Shown here: positions 15,223 to 24,989 of the stretch, piece by piece
How the letters are laid out: each line of letters opens with the position of its first letter
How positions within the stretch are numbered: the first letter of the stretch is position 1
From: an uncultured Mycoplasmatota bacterium
GTDB lineage: Bacteria > Bacillota_I > Bacilli_A > RF39 > UBA660
Direction: 5' to 3'
Assembly: GCA_946494345.1 (NCBI GenBank)
Contig: CAMMBX010000005.1
Span: forward strand, 1 to 29,659
DNA: 29,659 nucleotides
Program-made: the position numbers and the translations under genes
Notes under the pieces: model-generated
The model's input: only the letters and a program-made list of their open reading frames with translations
Database searches by the model: none
What the model was told of the DNA's origin: nothing

Positions 15223-17793
15223 TTATATTTCTTCTTTCTTTATCTTTTCTTTTAATTCATATAAGAAATTTAAGGCACTAATTGGAGTCATATTTAAGGG
15301 ATCAATTTCTTTAATCATTTCTTCTATTTCATTAGTTTTTTCTTCCGTTTTAACTTCTTCTTCATCGAGACTAAATAAACTTGTTTGCGTAAATTCTCTT
15401 TCTTTAACTCCTTCATTTTCATAGATATTAAGGATCTCTTCGGCTCTTTTAATTAATGATTCTGGCAAGTGAGCAAGACTTGCTACATTAAGGCCATAAC
15501 TTTTATCAACTGCCCCTAATTTTATTTTATGTAAGAAAGTTAGTTTACCATCTTCTTCATAAGCTGATACATGAATATTTTGTAAATGTTTTAAACTGTT
15601 AGATAAACTAGTTAATTCATGATAATGAGTTGAAAACATTGTCTTAGCTCCTATTTTATCATGAATATATTCTAATATGGCTTGGGCTAGACTCATACCA
15701 TCATAAGTTGCAGTCCCACGTCCTAATTCATCAAAAAGAATTAGACTGTTTTTAGTGGCTTCTTGTAAAGCTAGATTTGCTTCTTTCATTTCAACCATAA
15801 ATGTTGATTCACCACTAACTAGATCATCACTTGCCCCTATTCTTGTAAATATTTTATCAAATATTGGCATAGAACAGCTTTTGGCAGGAACAAAACAGCC
15901 TATTTGGGCCATAATAACTGTAATAGCAAATTGACGCATATAAGTAGATTTACCGGCCATATTAGGACCTGTTATTAAAAGTATACTTGTATCTTCATCC
16001 ATGATAATATCGTTAGATACATACTTCTTATCATCACTTGCCATTACTTCTTCAATAACAGGATGACGAGAAGCGATTATTTTAACATTATGATTATCAG
16101 TAATAGTAGGTCTTACATAGTTATATAGATCTGCTACTGTAGAAAAAGCTTGTAACATATCAACTTCTGCGATTATATTAGCAGTTTTTTGTAAAGGAGC
16201 AATATATCTTTTAATAGTTTCTCTTATCTTCATAAATAAGTCATATTCTAGATTAATTATCTTCTCTTCTGCTCCTAAAATAATATTTTCTTTTTCTTTT
16301 AATAAAGGAGTAATAAATCTCTCACAATTAGATAAGGTTTGTTTTCTAATGTAGCCATATTCTTCTTTTAACTCTTTAACTTGTCCTTTACTAATTTCTA
16401 TATAATAACCAAAGACTTTATTAAAACCTACTTTTAAATTCTTAATACCCGTACGTTCCTTTTCTTTTTGTTCTAATTCTAGAATAAAGTCTTTAGAACC
16501 ACTGGATATATTCCTTAGTTCATCTAATTCTTCATTATAACCATCTTTTATAAGACCACCTTCTCTTAAAGAAAGAGGAGCATCTTCATTAATACTTTTA
16601 TCAAGGAGACTATATACTTCAGGAAAATCTTCTATATCTTTATAATAGTTTAAGTCTTTTAAGTTTTTCTTAATATTAGGTAGTACTTTTAGACTACTTT
16701 TAAGTTGTAATAAGTCTTTAGCATTTAAGTTACCATAAGTAATTCTTGATGAAAGACGCTCTAAGTCATAGACTTCACTTAAGTTATTTTTTAAATCATC
16801 CCTAATTATAAATTCTATTCTTAATTTATCTACAAAATCATAACGTCTTTCTATTTCTTTTTTATTTGTTAATGGTGACTCTATATTCTGTTTAAGTAAT
16901 CTACTACCCATAGCAGTCTTATTTTTATCTAAAAGCCATAAAAGACTATAAGTTCTTTCTCTTAATCTAACTGTTTCTGTTAGTTCAAGATTTCTTTTTG
17001 TATTATTATCTATTAATAAATGGTCTTTTAAGTTTTCTTTTTTCGCTTCTCCTAAATGATGAAGATCACCTTTTTTAGTAGTTGTAAGATATGATAGTAA
17101 GTGTTTTATACCTGTTTCTTCTCTTATATCTTTTAGATTTTTGTAAATATATTTATAGTCATTACCATTATATAATTCATTATAGATAGTTACATTTAAA
17201 TGATAGGTTGTTCTTAAGGTATTAATTAATTCACGGTCCATTTTATCATTAACTATTATTTCATTAAAATTATGTCTTAAAATATCTCTTAAGAGAGTTC
17301 GCTTATCACTATCTTCTATTAATACATATACTTCTCCTGTAGAAATATCAGAATATGATATAACATAACAGTATTCTAAATCATAGATAGAAGCGATAAA
17401 GTTATTATCTTTTGCATCTATAGATGCGTCTAGTCTTGTTCCTTTAGTAACTACTTGAATAACATCACGTTTTACCATATCTTTAGTAGTTTTAGGATCT
17501 TCTAATTGTTCAACTATCGCCACTTTATAACCTTTATCTATTAGTTTATCTAAATATCCTTCATAAGCTTTAAAGGGAATTCCACACATAGGAACTCTCT
17601 CATCTAGTCCAGCATTTCTTCCTGTTAAAGTTAATTCTAATTCATGAGATGCAGTTATGGCATCTTCAAAGAACATTTCATAAAAGTCTCCAAGCCTAAA
17701 AAAGATAATTGTATCTTCATACTTATCTTTTATTTCTAAATATTGCCTCATCATAGGACTTATTTTTTCTCTATCTACTTCACTACGTTTCAA
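15223..17793 (-). CDS. mutS: DNA mismatch repair protein MutS
   Basis: MutS recognises mismatches and small loops as a dimer and starts mismatch repair. The 856-aa protein has the mismatch-binding F-x-E motif (F37, E39 in GDFYEMF) and connector, lever and clamp domains. The ATPase is clear: Walker A TGPNMAGKS with K615, signature near DLVSGESTF, Walker B LILFDE with D688-E689, and the FSTHYHEL switch. A QTSLF sequence at 803-807 is a likely sliding-clamp contact, and the end (TPISALNFLYELK) is the usual dimerisation tail. The start is TTG at 17793 behind a weak AGAAGTGG site. Intact motifs argue against decay. Confidence 0.95.
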   Translation of the reverse strand: MKRSEVDREKISPMMRQYLEIKDKYEDTIIFFRLGDFYEMFFEDAITASHELELTLTGRNAGLDERVPMCGIPFKAYEGYLDKLIDKGYKVAIVEQLEDPKTTKDMVKRDVIQVVTKGTRLDASIDAKDNNFIASIYDLEYCYVISYSDISTGEVYVLIEDSDKRTLLRDILRHNFNEIIVNDKMDRELINTLRTTYHLNVTIYNELYNGNDYKYIYKNLKDIREETGIKHLLSYLTTTKKGDLHHLGEAKKENLKDHLLIDNNTKRNLELTETVRLRERTYSLLWLLDKNKTAMGSRLLKQNIESPLTNKKEIERRYDFVDKLRIEFIIRDDLKNNLSEVYDLERLSSRITYGNLNAKDLLQLKSSLKVLPNIKKNLKDLNYYKDIEDFPEVYSLLDKSINEDAPLSLREGGLIKDGYNEELDELRNISSGSKDFILELEQKEKERTGIKNLKVGFNKVFGYYIEISKGQVKELKEEYGYIRKQTLSNCERFITPLLKEKENIILGAEEKIINLEYDLFMKIRETIKRYIAPLQKTANIIAEVDMLQAFSTVADLYNYVRPTITDNHNVKIIASRHPVIEEVMASDDKKYVSNDIIMDEDTSILLITGPNMAGKSTYMRQFAITVIMAQIGCFVPAKSCSMPIFDKIFTRIGASDDLVSGESTFMVEMKEANLALQEATKNSLILFDELGRGTATYDGMSLAQAILEYIHDKIGAKTMFSTHYHELTSLSNSLKHLQNIHVSAYEEDGKLTFLHKIKLGAVDKSYGLNVASLAHLPESLIKRAEEILNIYENEGVKEREFTQTSLFSLDEEEVKTEEKTNEIEEMIKEIDPLNMTPISALNFLYELKEKIKKEEI

Positions 17794-17807
17794 AATACCA
17801 CTTCTTT

Positions 17808-18743
17808 CTATTTACGTTTCATATCAAGTATTTTTTGATTAATCTTTTCATTAGCAGTTGCAAACTCAGCATATAAAATATCACAATAATTACCAAAATA
17901 GCCACTTTGTTTTCGAAATTCTAAATTAGTTAGATTATAATAGGCTTTTATTAAGGCAGAAAAATGCTGTTCTTTTGTTTTTTCGTCTAATTTATTTATC
18001 TCTTCGTATAATGCTGTTACCCTTTTACCGGAAATCATTTCAAGTTCATAATGAACGGCTAGTGTTTCTTCTAAAAGTAAATCTTTATGTTTACTATTAC
18101 TATTTTTTATGGCTTCTATTTCTTTTTGTAATTGTTGCCTTTTGGAATTTATATCTATATCAGTACTTTTATATGTTTTGTTTGTACTATCAAGACTATG
18201 AATTTTATCTACTTCTTTTGATATCAAGTACTGTAATTGTTCTAAGGACATGTTTTTAGTATTTAATCTTTTTTTGATAACACTTATTAATGGTATATCT
18301 TCTACAGTATAGTTATCACTAAAGCCAATAGTTTTAGACATTATATAGATAATATTGTTTTTTAAAGTCATACTTAAATCTAATTTTTTAGTAGATGTAC
18401 AAGTTAAAACGTTATAAATATCAATATTATCAGTAATATAGAAACCAGCATAATTACTATCAAAAGGAAAAGTACTACTATTTAAAATCTTAGTTTCTAT
18501 TTCCTTTAACATTTTTTTGTATTCTATAATATCTTTTTGGCAAAAGTTATATTTAGTAAAGTCAGCATTACTATAAATATCTGTAAATACTTGTTTTTGA
18601 GATGCATTTAAACTCAAATAAAATTTACCAACCTTAGTTTTTTTAAAATTATTATATAATTTTTTAACTTCTTCTGTTTTTTTATTAATAATATAATCTA
18701 TCATTATATATCTTTGACATTCTTTTAATAACTCTTCTTCCAT
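17808..18743 (-). CDS. Hypothetical protein, 311 aa, upstream of mutS
   Basis: I do not recognise a family. The protein is soluble, mostly helical and Lys-rich, without a signal or membrane span. Residues about 177-225 are strongly charged and probably form a coiled coil (KRQQLQKEIEAIKN). An in-frame ATG or TTG up to 11 codons upstream would extend it, but GGAGGG sits six bases before the ATG at 18743, which I chose. The stop lies 14 bases before mutS, so it leads the mutS unit from an extended -10 promoter. General style and length resemble the unknown helical genes at 5602 and 21322, but I see no convincing shared motif. Confidence 0.7.
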   Translation of the reverse strand: MEEELLKECQRYIMIDYIINKKTEEVKKLYNNFKKTKVGKFYLSLNASQKQVFTDIYSNADFTKYNFCQKDIIEYKKMLKEIETKILNSSTFPFDSNYAGFYITDNIDIYNVLTCTSTKKLDLSMTLKNNIIYIMSKTIGFSDNYTVEDIPLISVIKKRLNTKNMSLEQLQYLISKEVDKIHSLDSTNKTYKSTDIDINSKRQQLQKEIEAIKNSNSKHKDLLLEETLAVHYELEMISGKRVTALYEEINKLDEKTKEQHFSALIKAYYNLTNLEFRKQSGYFGNYCDILYAEFATANEKINQKILDMKRK

Positions 18744-18763
18744 ACGAAACCCTCCATAAGAAA

Positions 18764-18772
18764 AGTATAACA
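18764..18772 (-). promoter_or_regulatory. Extended -10 promoter for the mutS unit
   Basis: The minus strand reads TGTTATACT: extended TG at 18771-18772 and -10 TATACT at 18764-18769, about 21 bases upstream of the ATG. The -35 is weak. Confidence 0.45.
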
Positions 18773-18780
18773 TCAATATC

Positions 18781-18809
18781 TTTAAAATGACAGTGTTTTT
18801 TGGTAAAAT
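18781..18809 (+). promoter_or_regulatory. Promoter for rarA
   Basis: TTTAAA (18781-18786), a 17-base spacer ending in an extended TGG, and TAAAAT (18804-18809), followed by the AAGGAAGTG site at 18815-18823. Confidence 0.45.
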
Positions 18810-18828
18810 AAATGAAGGAAGTGATACT

Positions 18829-20043
18829 ATGGATAAGCCTCTAGCATTAAAAATGGCACCTAATTCTTTAAAGGAAGTAATTGGTCAAAAACATTTAGTG
18901 GGAGAAGATAAAATACTTAGTAATTTAGTTAATAATAAGAAATTATTCTCAATGATTTTATATGGGAAACCTGGTATGGGTAAAACTTCTATTGCGAAAG
19001 CGATTATTAATGATTTAGGAGTAAGACATAGATTTTTAAATGCTACAGTTAATTCTAAGAAAGATTTAGATATTGTGATAGAAGAAGCGAAAATGTATGA
19101 TGGCATTGTTTTAGTTATAGATGAGATTCATAGACTTAATAAAGATAAACAAGATATCTTACTACCCTGTCTAGAAAGTGGTCTTATCACTTTAATTGGT
19201 ATGACAACTAGTAATCCATATCACTCTATTAATCCGGCAATTAGATCGCGATGTCAATTATTTGAACTTAAAGAGTTGGAAACTGAAGATATTGTTGAAG
19301 GACTCAAAAGAGCGATTAAAAGTCCTTATTTACCTAATATAAAAATTGATGATAAGACTATCAATTATATTGCTAAACTAGCAGGTAGTGATTTAAGATT
19401 TGCTTATAATCTTTTAGAAGTAGCATATTTTTCTACTAAAGATTTTAAAGTAGATCTTGATGTTGTAAAAAAAATAAACAATAAACCTGTTTTTTATGCT
19501 GATAAAGATGGTGATGGTTACTATGATATGTTATCGGCTTTTCAAAAGTCTATTAGAGGAAGTGATGTTGATGCTTCCCTACATTATTTAGCAAGATTAA
19601 TTGAAGTGGGAGATTTAGATAGTATTTTTAGACGAATTTCTGTTATTGCTTATGAAGATATAGGTCTTGCTAATCCTTCTATTGGTCCTAAAGTGATGGC
19701 AGCCATTGATGCTGCTAAATTAGTAGGACTACCAGAAGCGAGAATTGCTCTTGGTACTATTGTTACAGAAATGGCTCTATCTCCTAAGAGTAATACTGCC
19801 CATTTAGCATTGGATGAAGCGTTAAGTGATATTGAAAAAGGTAATGTTGGTGATATTCCTAAACACTTAAAAAATCCATCTACTACTTACAAGTATCCTC
19901 ATGATTATAAAAATGCTTTTGTTAAACAACAGTATTTACCTGATAAGTTAAAAGATAGAAAGTATTATCATCCTAAAAGTTTAGGCTATGAGGCAAAGTT
20001 AAGAGAAATATATGATTATTTAGAGAAAATGAAAAGAAGTTAG
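18829..20043 (+). CDS. rarA: Replication-associated recombination protein RarA (MgsA)
   Basis: RarA is an AAA+ ATPase related to clamp loaders that acts at stalled replication forks. In the 404-aa protein, Walker A is GKPGMGKTS (K52, T53), Walker B is VIDEIH (D98, E99), sensor 1 is GMTTSNP and the arginine finger lies in AIRSRC (about 138-142). The C-terminal tetramerisation domain carries AYEDIGLANP, LPEARIALG, KYPHDYKNAFVKQQYLP and a YYHPKSLGYE end. An ATG at 18787 is upstream in frame, but the promoter overlaps it and AAGGAAGTG fits the ATG at 18829. Length is slightly below the usual 420-450 aa, mainly at the N-terminus. It is monocistronic. Confidence 0.93.
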   Translation: MDKPLALKMAPNSLKEVIGQKHLVGEDKILSNLVNNKKLFSMILYGKPGMGKTSIAKAIINDLGVRHRFLNATVNSKKDLDIVIEEAKMYDGIVLVIDEIHRLNKDKQDILLPCLESGLITLIGMTTSNPYHSINPAIRSRCQLFELKELETEDIVEGLKRAIKSPYLPNIKIDDKTINYIAKLAGSDLRFAYNLLEVAYFSTKDFKVDLDVVKKINNKPVFYADKDGDGYYDMLSAFQKSIRGSDVDASLHYLARLIEVGDLDSIFRRISVIAYEDIGLANPSIGPKVMAAIDAAKLVGLPEARIALGTIVTEMALSPKSNTAHLALDEALSDIEKGNVGDIPKHLKNPSTTYKYPHDYKNAFVKQQYLPDKLKDRKYYHPKSLGYEAKLREIYDYLEKMKRS

Positions 20044-20061
20044 TTTAAACTAGCTTCTTTT
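20032..20061. terminator. Shared terminator inside two convergent gene ends
   Basis: A 30-base near-palindrome (AAAAGAAG ... CTTCTTTT, one T-G pair, TTTAAA centre) with T-runs on both sides. It contains the rarA stop (20041-20043) and the stop of the opposite gene (20045-20047), with one base between them. Confidence 0.7.
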
Positions 20062-21322
20062 GTTTTTGGGCTTCTTTTTGTAAACTATTTTGATGCTTAA
20101 GAGCACCATGGATTACACCTTTATATAATGGCATATTATTTTCATTAATATCTTCTAAAGCAGCTTCTAATGTTTTTCTTGTGAAATGAACAGTATCTTG
20201 CTTACAAGTTATGATACCTGTTGTTTTTAATAAGTTTATATTTCTTTGATTAAAGATAGCAAAAACATTATGCATATTAGTATTATAATAGTCTGATATT
20301 ACTTCTCTATTAGTGGTTTTTATCTCTCTTGCAAGTGTTGATAATTCATTAAATGGAATATCATTATTTAAGTAATATTCATATAAATTAATTGGTTCTT
20401 TTGAACTTAGAGATGATTTTATTTCTCTAATAGTATTATTTACTAATAGTAAGTATTCCTCTTTATATTTATTATATATTTCTGTTATAGCTTCTTTATC
20501 TTTTGCATTAGAAAACTCTACAATACTAGTAGGATTATGTTCTAATATAGATCTCATAAGGAAAACGTTAAAGTTATAAGTTTGACAGAAAAACTTAAAT
20601 TCATTGGATTTAACACTTTTTAAAATATTTGTTATATCATTAGATGTAGCATTTTCTATTTGCTTAGAAAGAAGTTCTTTTTTAGCTTTATATAAAGAAG
20701 ATTTCTCTTCTTTTTCTTTTTGCTCTTCTTCTTTTGCAATTTTTTTCTTTCTTTCTATAAGTTCAAAATATAAAGGATGTTTTTGTTCCCTTAATATTTT
20801 AACATAATCTCTATAAATATAAATATTACAATCCGTTTTAGCTTTAAAATCATTGTTAGAAATGGCATTAATGGATAAGGCCATATTTACTGCTATTTTA
20901 GCTTCATTATAATGACGTTCTTCCAATATATTAGTACTTGGTAAAAGTATTTTATGTTCAACTTCATTTTTAATATCTTTTAAAACTAGTAATTGTTCAC
21001 TATCTAATTCAGAATTTTTTAAAGCAAGATTTAATAATTCTAAAATACTAAAAGGGCAAACATCATATTCTTCAGATCTTCTTAAGATATCTCTATAGAC
21101 ACTAATGTCGTTTTTGTAAGCATTAAATATACTTTTTAAAATTTCTTCTTTTTTATCTAATGTTTCTGCTAAATCAAATTTGTCATATGCTTCATTATAA
21201 ATATTAAAAAGATGATTTCTATATGGATGTTTATAATTATTGATATATTTCCATTTAATTAATAATAATTCTTCTTTAGATGTAGCACTATCTAATAATG
21301 CTATTATTTTTGATTTTTCCAT
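20045..21322 (-). CDS. Helical hypothetical protein, 425 aa, related to the gene at 5602
   Basis: I do not recognise a named family. The protein is soluble and helical. A highly charged coiled coil lies at about residues 193-225 (KKKIAKEEEQKEKEEK). A C-terminal module of about 120 residues follows, with INLYEYYLNNDIPFNEL and an end reading MPLYKGVIHGALKHQ. The order and these patterns parallel the larger protein at 5602-7356. The C-terminal module may be DNA-binding, but that is a guess. An in-frame codon nine codons upstream (21349) opens the frame; AAGGGGGAAA favours the ATG at 21322. Its promoter overlaps the holA stop, so it can be transcribed apart from alaS-holA. Confidence 0.72.
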   Translation of the reverse strand: MEKSKIIALLDSATSKEELLLIKWKYINNYKHPYRNHLFNIYNEAYDKFDLAETLDKKEEILKSIFNAYKNDISVYRDILRRSEEYDVCPFSILELLNLALKNSELDSEQLLVLKDIKNEVEHKILLPSTNILEERHYNEAKIAVNMALSINAISNNDFKAKTDCNIYIYRDYVKILREQKHPLYFELIERKKKIAKEEEQKEKEEKSSLYKAKKELLSKQIENATSNDITNILKSVKSNEFKFFCQTYNFNVFLMRSILEHNPTSIVEFSNAKDKEAITEIYNKYKEEYLLLVNNTIREIKSSLSSKEPINLYEYYLNNDIPFNELSTLAREIKTTNREVISDYYNTNMHNVFAIFNQRNINLLKTTGIITCKQDTVHFTRKTLEAALEDINENNMPLYKGVIHGALKHQNSLQKEAQKQKKLV

Positions 21323-21351
21323 AGTATTTCCCCCTTCTAAAAACGGCATTT

Positions 21352-21380
21352 ATTTTATCATAAAATGGGGATTTAGTCAA
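21352..21380 (-). promoter_or_regulatory. Promoter for the 425-aa gene, inside the holA end
   Basis: On the minus strand: TTGACT (21375-21380), a 17-base spacer ending in extended TGA, and TAAAAT (21352-21357). The -35 spans the last sense codon and stop of holA. Confidence 0.6.
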
Positions 21381-22305
21381 TGTTTAAGATGAATAGATCT
21401 AAGACTAAATCTTTTTCTACTTGGCCACTTTTCATTTCGTAGTCAATATTAGAAATGTTTTTAATAATAGTTCTTAACTCTTTTAGGGTATAGAATCTTG
21501 TTAGTTCTAAAGCTTTTTTAACTCTAAAGGGATGAACTTCTAAAGTATCTGCTATTTCTTTATTAGAAATATTTTTCTTTAATAGGACTTTTACTTGATA
21601 TAAAAGACGATATTGACTTTCTAATAGACCCATTAAAGCATAACTTTCTATATTGTAATTAAGTAATTCTGTATATATATTTATAGCTTTTCTTTTATCT
21701 TTTAAAGCTATTTCTCTTACTAGATCAAAAGCAAGACTATCTTGCTTATTAAGAGGCTTAACTAAAAGATCTAAAGCTTCTTTGTAAGTAATTTTTTTAG
21801 TATTTAGAAAAGCTAGTTTTAGTTTTTGACATTCACTTATTAATCTTTCTAAGTCATCACTATAATAATCTTCTAAGAGATTTATAACTCTATATTCGAT
21901 ATTATAGTCTTTAAAAATGTCTTTGATAATACTTTTAGGATTATCATTAATATCAATAACAGTAAGTTTATTGATAAGGTCTTTAAGAGCTTTTTTTCTC
22001 GTATCTAAACTTGTCGCTATAAATATTAATATAACGCTGTCATTAGGATTATCTAAATATTTATTTAAGGTAATTACATCTTTTTCTTTTAATAAAGCAT
22101 TATTAGAAAAGTTTTTCCCAATTATTACTTTATTAGGAGTTAGAAAAGAGATAGTATCAGCATCTTCTATTAAAGAAGTAATACTATCTTCATCTAAATC
22201 ATAGGTATTGATAATTGCATCCGTAAATTTATTATCTTTTATTATTTGTTCTATCTTTTTATTAGTAAGGCTTAAAGATGTGCCTTTAATTAAATAATTA
22301 TTCAT
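21373..22305 (-). CDS. holA: DNA polymerase III subunit delta
   Basis: HolA is the delta subunit of the clamp loader, which opens the beta clamp. The 310-aa protein follows the family layout: an AAA-like N-terminal domain with NYLIKGTSLSLTNKKI, the VIIGKNF and SVILIFIATSLDTRKK strands, a middle lid domain (KQDSLAFDLVREIALKDKRKAI), then the C-terminal collar with LLESQYRLLYQVKVLL and HPFRVKKALE. Sequence identity in this family is low, so the call rests on the ordered motifs. It overlaps alaS by eight bases (ATGAATAA) with GAGGAA upstream, so it is co-translated with it. Confidence 0.88.
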   Translation of the reverse strand: MNNYLIKGTSLSLTNKKIEQIIKDNKFTDAIINTYDLDEDSITSLIEDADTISFLTPNKVIIGKNFSNNALLKEKDVITLNKYLDNPNDSVILIFIATSLDTRKKALKDLINKLTVIDINDNPKSIIKDIFKDYNIEYRVINLLEDYYSDDLERLISECQKLKLAFLNTKKITYKEALDLLVKPLNKQDSLAFDLVREIALKDKRKAINIYTELLNYNIESYALMGLLESQYRLLYQVKVLLKKNISNKEIADTLEVHPFRVKKALELTRFYTLKELRTIIKNISNIDYEMKSGQVEKDLVLDLFILNID

Positions 22306-24988
22306 TTATTAATTCCTCTAGAGAATGTTTAATCTCTCCTAAATGGCTCTTATCTTTGATACCACCTTGGGCAAAAGTAGCACTTCCTCCCCCATTTCCT
22401 CCACAAGCTGTTGTTATACTTTTGATAACAAATCCTGCATTAACTGTTGGAATAGAACTACGACATATAAAGTTAACGCTATTATCTTCTTTAATGTTAG
22501 CAAGTAATATTACAACTTGTTCAAATTTATTACATAGATCATCAGCCATTGATTTTACTAAAAACATTTCAATATTATCAAGTTCTAAGTATAGTAGTTT
22601 CTTACCATTAATTTCTTTAGTTCTAGATAGGTAATTATCTAAATTAGATAAAGTTAATTTTTCAAGTTCATTATTATATGTTTTTTCTAATGATTTAACT
22701 TCGCTTTGAATATAACTAAGTTCATTTTGATTAAAGATAATATCCTTATATGATTTAGGAGGAGTGTTATCTATTTCGACATCAAAAGTTAAATCAATAC
22801 CTTGTTTTTTAGCTAATGCTAGTATCTCTTTAGCTTTTATTAGTAGTTTAACCGTTTCATCATTATATGGCTTTATTACTTCAAACATAGTATTTTCTAG
22901 TCTATTACCTGTAACTGCTTCAATTCTATAAGTATTGCTTCCTTTAGATTCAAAGTTATAGATTGCAAATTTTTTAATATCTTTAGTATTAGCGACATGA
23001 GTACCACCACATAGTTCAATAGATTTATCAATTTTAACAACTCTAACCATATCACCATATTTTTCACCAAATAGAGCCATAGCACCAAGCTTTTTAGCTT
23101 TATCAATTGGCATTGTTTCTGTAGAGGTTATTACATGCCTTTTAATGATGCTATTAACTAAGTCTTCAGTCTTAACGATTTCTTCATCACTTATTTTAGA
23201 TGGACAAGTAAAGTCAAATCTAAGTTTTTCTTCATCAACATAACTACCTGCTTGTCTTATATTTTTATCAACAATTGTTTGAAGAGCATATTGTAATAGA
23301 TGAACACTTGAGTGATTAGCTTCTATTTCTTTTCTTCTAGGTTTATCAATAATTACTTCTACTTCATCATTAACATGAATAATACCATCTAATAGTTTAA
23401 CTTTATGGATATGTTGACCATTAGGACCTTTAAAGACATCTACTACTCTTGCTTTAAAGTTTTTACCTACAATCATACCGGTATCGGATACTTGACCACC
23501 TGATTCAGAATAGAAACAAGTTCTTTTTAAGATGATATAGCCGGAATGATTTAGACTTTTTTCTAACTTATCTTTAGAAACAATGGCAAGAACACTACTT
23601 TTTAGACGATAAAGTCCATAGACAAAGGTTGAGGGCTTAGTAAAGTCCATTAATACTTTCTTTTGACTAGCCATAGCAGTTTTAGTTCGAGCATTCTTTT
23701 TAGCAAGTTCCTTTTGTTTTTCCATATAATCTTTAAATTCTTGTTCATTTACAGTATAACCATGTTCTTTTGCAATTTCTTCTGTTAGTTCAAAAGGAAA
23801 ACCAAAAGTATCATATAATTTGAAAGCATCATAACCACTAATTACTTTATCGTTGTCATCTCTCATTATTTCTTTTAGTCTTCTTTCCCCATCTTCTAGA
23901 GTATTAAAGAATAGTTTTTCTTCATCTAAGATGTATACGGCAACTTCACCAGAATTTTCTCTTAGTTCAGGATAAGCATCACCCATAACTTGAACGATAG
24001 TTGGTACTAGTTTATAAAGGAAAGGTTCATTAAAGCCTAAAGTTCTTCCAAATCTAACACTTCTTCTTACTAGACGTCTTAAAACATAGTCTCTACCTGT
24101 ATTACCAAAGCTTGCTCCATCACTGATGGCAAAGGTAACGGCTTTCATATGATCGGCAATAACTTTAAAGGCAACTTCACCATTATATAAAACGCCACTT
24201 AGTTCTTCTATTTTGTTAATAATTGGTTTAAATAAATCAGTTTCAAAGTTTGATGATACTCCTTGAAAAATACAACACCATCTTTCTAAACCGGCACCAG
24301 TATCGATATTCTTATGAGGAAGTTCTTTATATTTTTCACGAGGAACTCCAGGTTTAGAATTAAACTGGCTAAAAACATTATTCCAAATCTCAACATAACG
24401 ATCTTGGTCTTCATCATGAATAAACCTCTCCCAAGCATCACCTTTAGGATCTAGCTTTTCACCTTGATCATAGAATATTTCACTATCAGGGCCACATGGA
24501 CCTTCTCCTATTTCCCAGAAGTTACCTTCTAATTTTATGATATGAGATTCATCCATTCCTAATTCAATCCACTTATTATAAGCATCTTTATCGTTAGTAT
24601 AAACAGTTATATATAGTTTATCTTTAGGTATAGCAAACCACTTATCACTAGTTAGAAGTTCATAAGCAAACTCTATCGCTTCATCTTTAAAGTAATCACC
24701 AATAGAAAAGTTACCCATCATTTCAAAGAAGGTATGATGTCTTTTAGTAACTCCAACATTTTCTATATCATTAGTCCTAATACATTTTTGAATATTAACT
24801 ATTCTACGTGACTCAGGAGTAACAGTTCCATCAAAATATTTTTTTAAAGGTGTTACTCCGGCATTAATCCAAAGTAAGGAATCATCATTAATTGGAATAA
24901 GTGGAGCTGATTTAACATATTTATGTCCATGTTCTTCAAAGTACTTAATCCACATTTTTCTTATTTCATTACTAGTCATATATCTCAT
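22298..24988 (-). CDS. alaS: Alanine--tRNA ligase
   Basis: AlaRS charges tRNA-Ala, recognising the G3-U70 pair. The 896-aa protein is complete: class II catalytic core (about residues 1-250, with WINAGVTPLK and KRHHTFFEMMGNFSIGDYF), the tRNA-recognition helical region, the editing domain and the C-Ala domain ending GGNGGGSATFAQGG. Editing-site zinc ligands are visible as H559 and H563 (NHSSVH) and C660 and H664 (CGGTHV). The frame opens 11 codons upstream, but GGAG inside the preceding gene sits nine bases before the ATG at 24988. A second ATG three codons on is less likely. It follows the DUF1016 gene after one base. Confidence 0.96.
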   Translation of the reverse strand: MRYMTSNEIRKMWIKYFEEHGHKYVKSAPLIPINDDSLLWINAGVTPLKKYFDGTVTPESRRIVNIQKCIRTNDIENVGVTKRHHTFFEMMGNFSIGDYFKDEAIEFAYELLTSDKWFAIPKDKLYITVYTNDKDAYNKWIELGMDESHIIKLEGNFWEIGEGPCGPDSEIFYDQGEKLDPKGDAWERFIHDEDQDRYVEIWNNVFSQFNSKPGVPREKYKELPHKNIDTGAGLERWCCIFQGVSSNFETDLFKPIINKIEELSGVLYNGEVAFKVIADHMKAVTFAISDGASFGNTGRDYVLRRLVRRSVRFGRTLGFNEPFLYKLVPTIVQVMGDAYPELRENSGEVAVYILDEEKLFFNTLEDGERRLKEIMRDDNDKVISGYDAFKLYDTFGFPFELTEEIAKEHGYTVNEQEFKDYMEKQKELAKKNARTKTAMASQKKVLMDFTKPSTFVYGLYRLKSSVLAIVSKDKLEKSLNHSGYIILKRTCFYSESGGQVSDTGMIVGKNFKARVVDVFKGPNGQHIHKVKLLDGIIHVNDEVEVIIDKPRRKEIEANHSSVHLLQYALQTIVDKNIRQAGSYVDEEKLRFDFTCPSKISDEEIVKTEDLVNSIIKRHVITSTETMPIDKAKKLGAMALFGEKYGDMVRVVKIDKSIELCGGTHVANTKDIKKFAIYNFESKGSNTYRIEAVTGNRLENTMFEVIKPYNDETVKLLIKAKEILALAKKQGIDLTFDVEIDNTPPKSYKDIIFNQNELSYIQSEVKSLEKTYNNELEKLTLSNLDNYLSRTKEINGKKLLYLELDNIEMFLVKSMADDLCNKFEQVVILLANIKEDNSVNFICRSSIPTVNAGFVIKSITTACGGNGGGSATFAQGGIKDKSHLGEIKHSLEELINE

Positions 24989-24989
24989 A

